Origin: Arthrobacter sp. SO5
Lineage (GTDB): Bacteria; Actinomycetota; Actinomycetes; Actinomycetales; Micrococcaceae
Length of the DNA stretch: 64,000 bases
Assembly (NCBI RefSeq): GCF_020532805.1
Contig: NZ_MQTQ01000021.1
Location: forward strand, 1-64,000
Direction: 5' to 3'
The position numbers and the translations under genes were made by a program. Shown one piece after another: positions 25,816-33,514 of the stretch (its first letter is position 1; each line of letters starts with the position of its first letter). The notes under the pieces were generated by a model that saw only the letters and a list, made by a program, of their open reading frames with translations, did no database searches and had not been told where the DNA came from.

Positions 25816-26805
25816 TTAGAGCCCCGCGTTTTCGTTCTCCGAGATCGCTGCCCTCGGCTCTGAGCGGAGAGGTTGCATCTCCCGCTCTGGCTGGCGGTGC
25901 CGCTGTTCCGTTACTCGGCCCCAGGCAGTTCCGGTGAGAATGAGGGCAATGCCGACGTACCCGGCGATCCCTATGCTGTCGTGCGCGATGACTATTCCGA
26001 TGACGGCTGCCCAGACCGGTTCTGTGCCGAGGAGGAGGCTGACCCGTGATGCTGAGGTTCGCCTGACCGCCCAGATCTGAACGAAGAACGCAAACACGGT
26101 GCAGATGAGCACCAGGTAGAGGAACATCACTCCCTGCCCTGTGTCCATCCGGGAGAGGTAGTGCGGGATGGAATCCCCGTAAATGAACGAGCCTGTCGTA
26201 AATAGAAGGGCGCAGGTTCCCAGCTGCACGGTCGTGAGGTGCAGCGAATCCATGGCTTTGCCGCCGGTGAGTTTGTGCATGGAGACAACGTGCGCGGCGC
26301 GAACGACCGCGGCGCCCAGCACGAGAAGGTCTCCAAAGCTGGGAAGGTCGAAGGTGCCGTTGCCGGCCAGCAGAACCACGCCGACTACCGCAATTATGGC
26401 GGCTGCGAAGAACGCGGCGGGTAGCCGCCGGCGCAAGACGACGGACTCAAGGACCGGGGTGAAGACCATCGTGAGGCTGATGATGAGCCCAGCATTCGTT
26501 GCAGAGGTATGCGCGATCCCGAATGTTTCGAAGACGAAGACCGCTGCAAGCAGCACCCCGATCGGTATGCCGGCGAACACCTCTTTACGGATCAAGCGAT
26601 TGCGCCGCACGCCTGCGATTGCAGCCATGACCCCGGCCGCGAGCAGCATCCGCAGAGCCAGAAGGGCCAACACCGTGCTCGCAGTGACGAGTTCCTTTGC
26701 CACCAGGTAGGTCGATCCCCAGGACACCGCCACCAAAAGCAGCAGGAGATCGACCCGGAACCGCACAAGAAAAGTACCCATCGGCCAATCGTTCCCCACA
26801 TACAT
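25816..26805 (-). CDS. EamA/DMT-superfamily transporter
   Basis: A 329-residue protein with ten predicted membrane helices in two EamA repeats. SWGSTYLVAKE in the first repeat and the duplicated pattern (VSLLLGTEPVWAAVIG) in the second are typical. The superfamily exports metabolites such as amino acids or purine derivatives. The polar tail is short. It is divergent from a LysR regulator, which probably controls it. The ribosome site at 26805 is weak and a second ATG eight codons later is possible. Confidence 0.9.
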   Translation of the reverse strand: MYVGNDWPMGTFLVRFRVDLLLLLVAVSWGSTYLVAKELVTASTVLALLALRMLLAAGVMAAIAGVRRNRLIRKEVFAGIPIGVLLAAVFVFETFGIAHTSATNAGLIISLTMVFTPVLESVVLRRRLPAAFFAAAIIAVVGVVLLAGNGTFDLPSFGDLLVLGAAVVRAAHVVSMHKLTGGKAMDSLHLTTVQLGTCALLFTTGSFIYGDSIPHYLSRMDTGQGVMFLYLVLICTVFAFFVQIWAVRRTSASRVSLLLGTEPVWAAVIGIVIAHDSIGIAGYVGIALILTGTAWGRVTEQRHRQPEREMQPLRSEPRAAISENENAGL

Positions 26806-26839
26806 CCATTAGCACCAGAGGCTCGTTTTGAGGCCCATG

Positions 26840-26857
26840 CATTAGTTTGAACTAATG
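26840..26857. promoter_or_regulatory. Palindrome CATTAGTT-TG-AACTAATG over the lysR start
   Basis: Perfect 8-bp arms with a 2-bp centre. The right arm includes the ATG of the LysR gene. It sits between two divergent genes, so it could serve as the LysR binding site for autorepression and for control of the transporter. Confidence 0.65.
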
Positions 26858-27799
26858 GAATTGGGACAGCTTCGCGCTTTGAGGGAATTGGGCGAGAGGG
26901 GCAGCATCGCCGCTGTCGCGGCAGCCCTCCACGTCACACCTTCGTCGGTGTCGCAGCAGCTCAGCGCCCTGCAGCGCGGCGTGGCTGTTCCGCTGACCTT
27001 TAAAGACGGACGGCGGACCGCCCTGACGGATGCCGGGCGCGCCTTGGCCCTGGCGGCTGTGGAAGTGGAGGTGGCGCTTGAACGGGCGGAGCAGGCGGTC
27101 ACGCAGTTCCAGAGCGAACCGCAGGGCGTAGTGGCGGTCACGGCATTCCATAGTGCTGCGCTGGCCCTCTTCGGCCCTCTACTCACCAAGTTGAACGCCC
27201 CGGGCCAGCCCGGCGTTACCCTGAGCGACTTCGACGTGGCCCAGGAAAGCTTTCCCGCCCTCACCCAGGATCACGACCTGGTCATCGCCCACCGGTGGAC
27301 GGGCAGTCCGCCGTGGCCGGCATCGGTGCGCGTGGAACCGCTGTTGTTCGAACCCCTGGACCTCGTCATCCGCAAGGACCACCAGCTAGCGGCCAAAGAA
27401 TCCATTGACCCGGAAGACCTCCGCGGAGAAATCTGGGTGGCCGTCCACCAAGGCTTTCCTCTCGAAAACGCCATCGAACAAATCGCCGGCATCGCAGGTG
27501 GCGAAGCATGCATCGGACACCGGATCAACGAATTCTTCGTCGCTGCTGCCGTTGTCGCCGCCAGCGACTGCGTGGCCTTAATGCCCCGCTACACCCTCGA
27601 TATGCATCATCATCCCGAACTTGTCCTCCGACCGATTTCCGGCCTTGGACCCGGCCGGCATATCGACTGCCTGGGCCGCCCCGAAACCCTCGAACGAGCA
27701 AACGTGAAAACCGTCCTAGCCCACCTCCGGGCCATCACAGCCAGACACACGTCGCCCCCACCTTCTTACAGAGACGGTGCCGACGCCCGTGACTGTTAG
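26855..27799 (+). CDS. LysR-family transcriptional regulator
   Basis: A 314-residue regulator with an N-terminal winged helix-turn-helix (GSIAAVAAALHVTPSSVSQQL, split around residue 25) and a type 2 periplasmic-binding-like effector domain (from about 90). It is divergent from the EamA transporter, the common arrangement for LysR control of an exporter. No Shine-Dalgarno is visible because the start lies inside a palindrome, so the mRNA may be leaderless or the start may be downstream. Its stop codon falls inside a repeat that flanks the module. Confidence 0.9.
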   Translation: MELGQLRALRELGERGSIAAVAAALHVTPSSVSQQLSALQRGVAVPLTFKDGRRTALTDAGRALALAAVEVEVALERAEQAVTQFQSEPQGVVAVTAFHSAALALFGPLLTKLNAPGQPGVTLSDFDVAQESFPALTQDHDLVIAHRWTGSPPWPASVRVEPLLFEPLDLVIRKDHQLAAKESIDPEDLRGEIWVAVHQGFPLENAIEQIAGIAGGEACIGHRINEFFVAAAVVAASDCVALMPRYTLDMHHHPELVLRPISGLGPGRHIDCLGRPETLERANVKTVLAHLRAITARHTSPPPSYRDGADARDC

Positions 27800-27835
27800 C
27801 CGAGAATGGCGGTTCATAGTGGCGGTTTGCTTGGG
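27789..27835. repeat. Right flanking repeat of the EamA/LysR module
   Basis: This is the partner of the repeat at 25702-25763: GTGACTGTTA, ATGGCGG and GGCGGTTTGC in the same order and orientation. A third related fragment (GGCGGTAAATGGCGGTCTTC) lies at 28441-28460. Confidence 0.5.
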
Positions 27836-27849
27836 AGTTAAAGCAGTCA

Positions 27850-27889
27850 AGAGACGGCCGGTCACCCCCAATGGTGTCCGGCCGTCTCT
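27850..27889 (+). terminator. Terminator after lysR
   Basis: A 17-bp stem (AGAGACGGCCGG... / ...CCGGCCGTCTCT) with one mismatch and a 6-nt loop, 50 bases past the LysR stop. Confidence 0.8.
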
Positions 27890-27935
27890 GCTCTGTTGCA
27901 ACTCTGGTTGAACGATGACCCTGCGAGTGTTGACC

Positions 27936-27966
27936 AAGGGGTGGCCGCGTAGCGCGGCCACCCCTT
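27936..27966 (-). terminator. Perfect 14-bp hairpin abutting the sigma fragment
   Basis: AAGGGGTGGCCGCG pairs exactly with CGCGGCCACCCCTT around a 3-nt loop. It lies five bases beyond the stop of the truncated sigma gene and looks like the original terminator brought close by a deletion. Confidence 0.7.
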
Positions 27967-27970
27967 GTCG

Positions 27971-28231
27971 TCAGGAGCTTAGGGCGTGCCGCCGGAGAAG
28001 GTTGGTGGCGATGCCGAACAGCCAGGGCCGGGCGTCATCCCTGTCGAGGTCGTAGGTTTCCAGCTTCTCCCCGGCGACCAGAAAGGTTTCGGACGTCACG
28101 TCGTCGGCGGCGAAGTCACCAGCCCTTCGTGCGGCGTATCTGTAAATGACTGAAGCGTGTCTGTCGTACAAATCCCCGAAAACTGCGGGGCTGTCCCGGG
28201 ACCGCCTGATGATGTCGTTGTCTGTGCTCAC
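27971..28231 (-). pseudogene. Truncated ECF sigma-70 factor (region 2 only)
   Basis: An 86-codon frame from a GTG start. FGDLYDRHASVIYRYAARR and the region 2 block ETFLVAGEKLETYDLDRDDARPWLFGIATNLLRRH (given here only as landmarks, about residues 19-82) match extracytoplasmic-function sigma factors. The frame then stops with ALSS. Region 4, needed for -35 recognition, is absent, and a hairpin follows at once. A deletion of the 3' half is the simplest explanation. A working short regulator is unlikely but not excluded. Confidence 0.8.
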
Positions 28232-28590
28232 ACTATGTATTGCCCGTTGGCCGCAAAAGGGTTCACGGAGCTTGCCCTTCTTCGCGCCCGATGGATCTTC
28301 ATCGAAGCGTAGCGGTGCCCGATAGCCGCATTTACTTATGATGCAAATCCGACAATGGCCGACTGCTCGTCCGGACTTCGTATCGAAAAGACCATATCTG
28401 CTACAAGCGAGCCAATTCATGGAAGAGATTTGTGACCTTCGGCGGTAAATGGCGGTCTTCTTGCGGGGCTATTTGGCGCCGGATGCGGCCCGTAAGGGGA
28501 TCCTTCAGCGGGACGCTTCGTGGCCGTAGCCCCTGACGGCTATCGACTGACGATGACCCATGCTGGAGTCATGGTTTGGAGGATCCGGGC
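28232..28590. other. 359-base gap without gene
   Basis: This interval lies between the divergent sigma fragment and an orphan gene. It holds the presumed promoters, one fragment related to the flanking repeats of the EamA/LysR module (GGCGGTAAATGGCGGTCTTC at 28441-28460), and no frame with a credible start or motif. Base composition is a little less GC-rich than the core genes. Confidence 0.6.
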
Positions 28591-29007
28591 ATGAAATCGG
28601 GGGCGTTTGTGAAGATCTATTCGATGGACGACGAATTCAATGTGGAAGTCGATGCAGCCTCTGTGTCTGGCCGGATCCTGGCGTCTTTGGATAAAGCGGG
28701 ACTTCGAGCCACCCAGACCGAATCCGGAATACAGGCTCACTCCGGATCAGATTTTCTGTTTCGTCTCTCCGGGATACCGATGGGCTCCAGTCGATTGCCA
28801 GTAGGCATTGACGTCCGGGTCACGTCAGCCGGCGACGAGACGTTGGTATCAGCGACTGCCTACGATCGCTTGGGCTGGTTCGCCAATAGGAAGCTCCCGT
28901 GGGGCGATGACGTGGTGGACCGAAAACTGACCGGTCTTCTAAACACGGTCCGGTCAGCTGCCCACCAGCCGATGCTCCCTGAACGAAAAGCCACCTTCAA
29001 TCCCTAG
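28591..29007 (+). CDS. Orphan hypothetical protein
   Basis: A 138-residue protein starting at ATG with GGAGG eight bases upstream (an earlier in-frame TTG overlaps that site). The sequence alternates short strands (VKIYSMDDEFNVEVDAA; VGIDVRVTSAGDETLVSATAY) with helices, and could be a small alpha/beta or SRPBCC-like fold. No motif is recognised. It has lower GC content than core neighbours and lies among gene remnants, consistent with horizontal origin. Confidence 0.6.
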   Translation: MKSGAFVKIYSMDDEFNVEVDAASVSGRILASLDKAGLRATQTESGIQAHSGSDFLFRLSGIPMGSSRLPVGIDVRVTSAGDETLVSATAYDRLGWFANRKLPWGDDVVDRKLTGLLNTVRSAAHQPMLPERKATFNP

Positions 29008-29110
29008 GCGGACAGTGGTCCTTCGAGGAACCATCTACGGGACGGGCACGATGCTCGATCGTCGTCAGTCACACTTCAATATAGCGTGAAATGTATATAG
29101 CGTAGGGTGC

Positions 29111-29476
29111 ATGGTGGATCTGTACGGAGTCGAGATCGAACCCGAGGTGCGGGCATGGCTGGAAAGCCTCACTGACCGCGACTTTGGTCGTGTCGACTTC
29201 CTTGTGGGCCTGCTTGCCGAACGCGCCGAGACCCTCAGCGAACCGTATGCTCGCCATCTCGGCGGGAAGGTTCGCGAGCTGCGGTTCCGTCTGCTCAGAC
29301 AGCAGACCAGAGTGACCTATTGGCTGGCACCGGGTCGTCGCGTGGTCTTGCTTACCACGTTCCACAAGACCCGCAGTGCTGAGACGCACGAGGTCGAACG
29401 GGCCGTACGAGCGCAGCGGACCTGCGAAGAGTCCCATGGTGCCGCGCATACCATCTACGAACGTGAGGAAAGTTGA
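29111..29476 (+). CDS. higB: RelE/HigB-type toxin
   Basis: A 121-residue protein of the RelE/ParE superfamily, HigB-like (phage Gp49-like) branch: RHLGGKVRELRFRLLRQQTRVTYW and VVLLTTFHKTR with the conserved basic residues. Such toxins cleave mRNA on the ribosome. One base separates it from an XRE-family antitoxin. The toxin-first order is the hallmark of higBA. The symbol reflects family resemblance, not proven activity. Confidence 0.85.
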   Translation: MVDLYGVEIEPEVRAWLESLTDRDFGRVDFLVGLLAERAETLSEPYARHLGGKVRELRFRLLRQQTRVTYWLAPGRRVVLLTTFHKTRSAETHEVERAVRAQRTCEESHGAAHTIYEREES

Positions 29477-29477
29477 G

Positions 29478-29774
29478 ATGAACCCTACGCATAACTCCTA
29501 TGAAGAGGTCGCACACCAGCGCCGGGGCAGTGCGGACTATCGTGAAGGCTACGACGAGGCACGGCGGGCGTTCTTGATCGGCCAGGCCGTTCGCGAACGC
29601 CGACTCGCGCTGGGTCTGTCACAGACGGAGGTCGCCGCCAGGGCTGGCATGACCCAGTCGGCCCTCTCCCGCCTTGAGGCCGGCGGAGCCGTGCCCACGA
29701 TCCCCGTACTGGAGCGAGTCGCCGTCGCTCTAGACTCCGAGCTCAGCGTGACGATCTCTCCGCACGCTGCCTAA
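29478..29774 (+). CDS. higA: XRE-family antitoxin
   Basis: A 98-residue protein with a helix-turn-helix (LGLSQTEVAARAGMTQSALSR, split around residue 65; LEAGGAVPTIPVLERVAVAL). It should neutralise the upstream toxin and repress the operon. The ATG follows the toxin stop by one base, and GAGGAAAG lies in the toxin's last codons, so the two are co-translated. Confidence 0.88.
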   Translation: MNPTHNSYEEVAHQRRGSADYREGYDEARRAFLIGQAVRERRLALGLSQTEVAARAGMTQSALSRLEAGGAVPTIPVLERVAVALDSELSVTISPHAA

Positions 29775-30122
29775 ACGCGGCCGCAATCACCGGCACGGTC
29801 AGGCTTCCGTAGCGGCAACGCTCTGGGCGGCATCGGGAGTTGAGGCAGCGCCGCCTTGGCTGCTTTGCTGTGGTGCTTGGCGGTGCCGTTGCGGCGGCGG
29901 TCTCGGCGAAGGTGAAGGGAAAGCGGCCCTCATTGGGGTCTCGGGCGCATGGTGGCCCCAGTCGACGGGCCGGGCAGGTGGGCAGGACTGTGCAGGTGCA
30001 AGGGCGCTGCAGGCTTCATGGAGGACCAGCGGTGCCGGCACGACGCTCCCGGCGCCGGTGTGGGCGCGGGCGTGCGCATCACGTTTCCTTTCGCGTCAGA
30101 TCCCCACCGGCGGTCCGGAGGG
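29775..30122. other. 348-base decayed stretch after higBA
   Basis: No intact gene. On the minus strand, just past the ArsR remnant, AAAGGAAACGTGATG looks like a ribosome site and start. A frame-shifted peptide with HARAHTGAG resembles the His-rich start of a cation-diffusion-facilitator protein, a usual neighbour of such regulators. This is only suggestive; no longer homologous stretch can be read. Confidence 0.35.
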
Positions 30123-30269
30123 TCAGTCGTGGGCGGGTTCGCCGGTGACCTTGTGGTCGGCGTGGTTCAGGCCTTCCATGACCAGGCGCGTCAGGTGTCC
30201 GTCGGCGATGCTGTAGACGACGCGGCGGCTGTGCTTCTGGGTGGTGACGAGCCCGCTGAAGCGCAGCTT
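30123..30269 (-). pseudogene. ArsR/SmtB metal-sensor remnant (C-terminal part)
   Basis: The frame reads KLRFSGLVTTQKHSRRVVYS, then IADGHLTRLVMEGLNHADHK, ending VTGEPAHD and a stop. This is the wing and C-terminal helix of ArsR/SmtB repressors (LRxxGLV...RxVYYSLADxHVxxLLxxxLxHA pattern). The N-terminal half, including the recognition helix, is missing. A transposase remnant lies on the upstream side, so insertion followed by decay is likely. Confidence 0.7.
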
Positions 30270-30367
30270 TGGAGGCTCGCAGCAGGGATGCGTTGCGCGT
30301 TTTCCACCCGTTCACCCCTTCGTGCTTGCCGGCCGGGCGTCGGTCCTAATTGTTGTAGCGGGTTTGA

Positions 30368-30493
30368 GCCGTCCTTCCCGGTCGCTTTCACCGGCAGTCG
30401 CTGATCTCCCACGCCGGAGTCGCGGTCTTCACCGGCTTCATGGATGCCCTGGGCTTTGGCAGGCTGTGCGAAGACAGGCTCGGCCGGTTTTGA
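30368..30493 (+). pseudogene. Transposase N-terminal remnant (possibly IS1380-like)
   Basis: The frame reads AVLPGRF...QSLISHAGVAVFTGFMD, then ALGFGRLCEDRLGRF and a stop. I associate the LxSHAGVAV...LDALGFGRL pattern with IS1380-family transposases. A single-base shift near 30380 breaks the frame, and the rest of the gene is absent. Terminal inverted repeats are not recognised. Confidence 0.5.
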
Positions 30494-30496
30494 CGG

Positions 30497-31051
30497 CTAC
30501 TCGTTCTTGAAGTTGAGCGTTTCCGGTCCGCTTCGCCAATTCAGAATGCCTTCGCTGAAAGTCATTTCGATCGGTCGCTTCAGAAACTCCATGACCCATA
30601 GGTGTTGGGTGCTGATGTCACCCTCGCACCCCACGGCGCCTACCGCGATTTCGCCGACGACCATGGTGCTCCGTGTGATGGTCACTGGCCCGCTGAGGGG
30701 GCCGCATTTGTCCTGCACGCTCAGGTGGCGGGTTCCGTTCACGGAGGCCAATTGAACCTTGACGCTTCCGGATGCCACCCAGGGTAGATCTGTGCCCTTT
30801 GAGGTCCCCGAAACGCTAACGTAGTTAGCACAAGGGGCCGATGGAAGGAACGTAGGGCAGCCTCCCGGGGGTGGTGTGGGGCTGGTAGGTGCGGCGCTGG
30901 TACCAGGCGATGCGGCCGTGGAGCTGCTTGACTCGTAAGTTGGCGCGCCAGTACTTTGCCCACCCGAGGGTGGGGTTCCGCAGGCTGCCAGGAGCGTGCA
31001 GAGGCATAGGGTTGGAAGAGTGAGTTTCCACAAATGAATGCTTTTCATCAT
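30497..31051 (-). CDS. META/HslJ-like lipoprotein
   Basis: A 184-residue lipoprotein. The signal peptide ends in LLAAC (Cys24). A Ser/Thr/Pro linker (25-65) leads to a domain resembling META/HslJ proteins: DKCGPLSGPVTITRSTMVVG, then MEFLKRPIEMTFSEGILNW. The conserved GPxSG turn and paired strands fit. HslJ-type proteins are linked to stress and antibiotic tolerance. AAGGA precedes two consecutive ATG codons. It sits at the tRNA-proximal end of the accessory block. Confidence 0.82.
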   Translation of the reverse strand: MMKSIHLWKLTLPTLCLCTLLAACGTPPSGGQSTGAPTYESSSSTAASPGTSAAPTSPTPPPGGCPTFLPSAPCANYVSVSGTSKGTDLPWVASGSVKVQLASVNGTRHLSVQDKCGPLSGPVTITRSTMVVGEIAVGAVGCEGDISTQHLWVMEFLKRPIEMTFSEGILNWRSGPETLNFKNE

Positions 31052-31212
31052 GTTCCTTAGCTATGCGTTGTGTGGAGTGTATACAGGCTTCCGGATCGAG
31101 AGTGTAGTGGCGTCCCGCGGGACACGGTGACGAGCACTCAGCGCAACCGAAGGTCTCTGGGCCAGGAAATAGACGCCCGGAGCGGTGCCGTATGCGGCGA
31201 AGGGAGCTTAAA

Positions 31213-31244
31213 CAAAAAATCCGCACCGGCGGACCGGTGCGGAT
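31213..31244 (-). terminator. Terminator of tRNA-Arg(ACG)
   Basis: ATCCGCACCGG pairs exactly with CCGGTGCGGAT and is followed on the minus strand by TTTTTTG, 13 bases after the tRNA. Confidence 0.9.
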
Positions 31245-31256
31245 CTTTGTTTCTCG

Positions 31257-31330
<74 letters not shown>

Positions 31331-31430
31331 ATCATGGCCTTCTGGGAACTTCTCGCTCCCTCGAACCTCGAATTACTTTACGCGAGGTGGGGCTGTAGTT
31401 ACAAATCGAAGCTGGTGTAATCTGGCCGAC

Positions 31431-31458
31431 TAGACCGGTCTACGTGACCTTAGTCACA
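31431..31458. promoter_or_regulatory. Two palindromes upstream of pckG (CRP/GlxR-like site)
   Basis: TAGACCGGTCTA (31431-31442) is a perfect palindrome. Immediately after it, CGTGACCTTAGTCACA (31443-31458) matches the CRP/GlxR pattern TGTGA-N6-TCACA at 9 of 10 fixed positions. They lie about 150 bases before the pckG start. The rest of 31331-31607 shows no gene. The regulators are inferred. Confidence 0.65.
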
Positions 31459-31607
31459 TAAATGAGACGAATCGGACCGCCTGTTCCTTGAATTCGCGCG
31501 ATTTTGATTCCTGCGCCGCGGGTCAGGCCATGTCCGGGCCCGAAACGGGGCCCCGAGCGCCACCTAGCATTTAGGACACACGACTGAACCCGAGGAAGGG
31601 AACCGTA

Positions 31608-33434
31608 ATGGCCGATCTGGCGCGACTGCCGTTGCTTGAAAAAGCACCCACCACCCATGCTGGCCTGCTGGCCTGGGTTGAAGAGGTGGCTGAACTGACC
31701 CGGCCGGACCGGATCCACTGGGTCGACGGCACCGAAGAGGAGAACACCCGGCTCACGGATGAGCTCGTGGCCGCGGGCACACTGACCCGGCTGAACGAGG
31801 AGCTCTTCCCCAACTCCTTCGCCGCGTTCTCCGATCCCGCCGATGTGGCCCGCGTCGAAGAGCAGACCTTCATCTGCTCCGAGAAGGAACGCGATGCCGG
31901 GTTTACGAACAACTGGATGGCGCCGGCGGACATGAAGCATAAGCTGCGCGGCCTGTTCGCCGGTTCCATGCGCGGCCGCACCATGTACGTCATCCCCTTC
32001 GTGATGGGCCACCTTGACGCCGAGGACCCCAAGTTTGGCGTGGAGATTACGGACAGCGCCTACGTTGTCGCCTCCATGCGCATCATGGCCAACATCGGCA
32101 CCGAGGTGCTGGACCGCATCACGTCCACGAACGCCTTCTTCGTCCCGGCCCTGCACTCCCTCGGCGCTCCGCTGGCCGACGGCCAGGCCGACGTCGCCTG
32201 GCCGTGCAACCCGGACAAGTGGATTGTGCACTTCCCCGAAGAGCGGTCCATCTGGTCCTACGGCTCGGGCTACGGCGGCAACGCACTCCTGGGCAAGAAG
32301 TGCTACGCCCTGCGCATCGCCTCCGTCATGGCCCGCGACGAGGGCTGGCTCGCCGAGCACATGCTGATCCTCAAGCTCACCTCGCCGGAGCAGAAGAAGT
32401 ACTACATCTCCGCGGCCTTCCCGTCGGCGTGCGGCAAGACCAACCTCGCGCTCCTCGATCCCGCCATCACGGGCTGGAAAGTCGAAACCCTCGGGGATGA
32501 CATCACGTGGATGCGGATCGGCAAGGAAGGCGAACTGCGGGCCACCAACCCGGAGGCCGGCCTGTTCGGCGTCGCCCCCGGCACCGGCTGGGGCACCAAC
32601 CCCAACGCCATGCGCGCCATCGCCAAGGGCCACAGCATCTTCACCAACGTCGCGCTGACCGACGACGGCGGTGTCTGGTGGGAGGGCATGACCGAGGAGG
32701 TCCCGGCGCACCTGACCGACTGGCAGGGCAACTCCTGGACCCCCGAGTCGGACACGCCGGCGGCCCACCCGAACTCGCGGTTCTGCACCCCGATCTCCCA
32801 AATCGACATGCTGGCCGAGGAGTACTTCAGCCCGGAAGGCGTGGAGCTCTCCGCGATCCTGTTCGGTGGCCGCCGCAAGACCACCATTCCGCTGGTGACC
32901 CAGTCCCGCAGCTGGTCCAACGGCGTCTTCATGGGTTCCACGCTGTCCTCGGAGACCACGGCGGCGGCCGCCGGGCAGGTCGGCGTGCTGCGGCGCGATC
33001 CCATGGCCATGCTGCCGTTCATCGGGTACGACGCCGGCGACTACCTGAACCACTGGGTCAACCTCTCCGCCAAGGCCAACCAGGAACGCCTGCCCCACAT
33101 CTTCCTGGTCAACTGGTTCCGGCGCACGGCGGACGGTGGCTTCGCCTGGCCCGGATTCGGCGACAACGCCCGCGTCCTCAAATGGGCCATCGAGCGCATC
33201 GAGGGCAAGGCGGACGCCGTCGAGACCCCCATCGGCTACGTGCCGACCGGTGACTCGCTGGACCTCACCGGCCTGGACCTGACCCACGCCCACGTGGAGG
33301 ACGCAGTCCGCGTCGACCCCGAGGAGTGGGCGGCCGAGCTCGCCTCGATCGAGGAATGGTACGCCCGGTTCGGCGACTCACTGCCCGAGGCCCTGCGTTC
33401 CGAGCTCGCGGGCCTGAAGGCACGCCTGAGCTAG
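31608..33434 (+). CDS. pckG: Phosphoenolpyruvate carboxykinase (GTP)
   Basis: Converts oxaloacetate and GTP to PEP, CO2 and GDP, the main entry to gluconeogenesis. The 608-residue protein has the GTP-class P-loop FPSACGKT (Phe271-Thr278), the preceding KKYYISAAF, the metal-binding GDDITWM and the C-terminal NWFRR block. Length fits GTP-dependent enzymes rather than the shorter ATP class. It is monocistronic with its own terminator. Confidence 0.98.
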   Translation: MADLARLPLLEKAPTTHAGLLAWVEEVAELTRPDRIHWVDGTEEENTRLTDELVAAGTLTRLNEELFPNSFAAFSDPADVARVEEQTFICSEKERDAGFTNNWMAPADMKHKLRGLFAGSMRGRTMYVIPFVMGHLDAEDPKFGVEITDSAYVVASMRIMANIGTEVLDRITSTNAFFVPALHSLGAPLADGQADVAWPCNPDKWIVHFPEERSIWSYGSGYGGNALLGKKCYALRIASVMARDEGWLAEHMLILKLTSPEQKKYYISAAFPSACGKTNLALLDPAITGWKVETLGDDITWMRIGKEGELRATNPEAGLFGVAPGTGWGTNPNAMRAIAKGHSIFTNVALTDDGGVWWEGMTEEVPAHLTDWQGNSWTPESDTPAAHPNSRFCTPISQIDMLAEEYFSPEGVELSAILFGGRRKTTIPLVTQSRSWSNGVFMGSTLSSETTAAAAGQVGVLRRDPMAMLPFIGYDAGDYLNHWVNLSAKANQERLPHIFLVNWFRRTADGGFAWPGFGDNARVLKWAIERIEGKADAVETPIGYVPTGDSLDLTGLDLTHAHVEDAVRVDPEEWAAELASIEEWYARFGDSLPEALRSELAGLKARLS

Positions 33435-33448
33435 TTCCACTACTCAGC

Positions 33449-33492
33449 ACGACGGCGGCCCCGCACCTAATGATGGGTGCGGGGCCGTCGTC
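33449..33492. terminator. Bidirectional terminator between pckG and hmp
   Basis: A long stem, ACGACGGC-GGCCCCGCACC with GGGTGCGGGGCC-GTCGT, and a short AT-rich loop between two convergent genes. Confidence 0.85.
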
Positions 33493-33514
33493 GCTAAGCT
33501 GTCGCCGCGGGGAT

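Noticed and set aside
29799-30041. Pro/Ala-rich 80-codon frame on the minus strand
   Set aside because: No domain and biased composition; at best a frame-shifted piece of a lost efflux gene, so it was not called as a gene.
31440-33293. Minus-strand open frame of about 617 codons opposite pckG
   Set aside because: Antisense shadow: low-complexity Gly/Val/Arg/Asp composition and no start context, while pckG has every expected motif.
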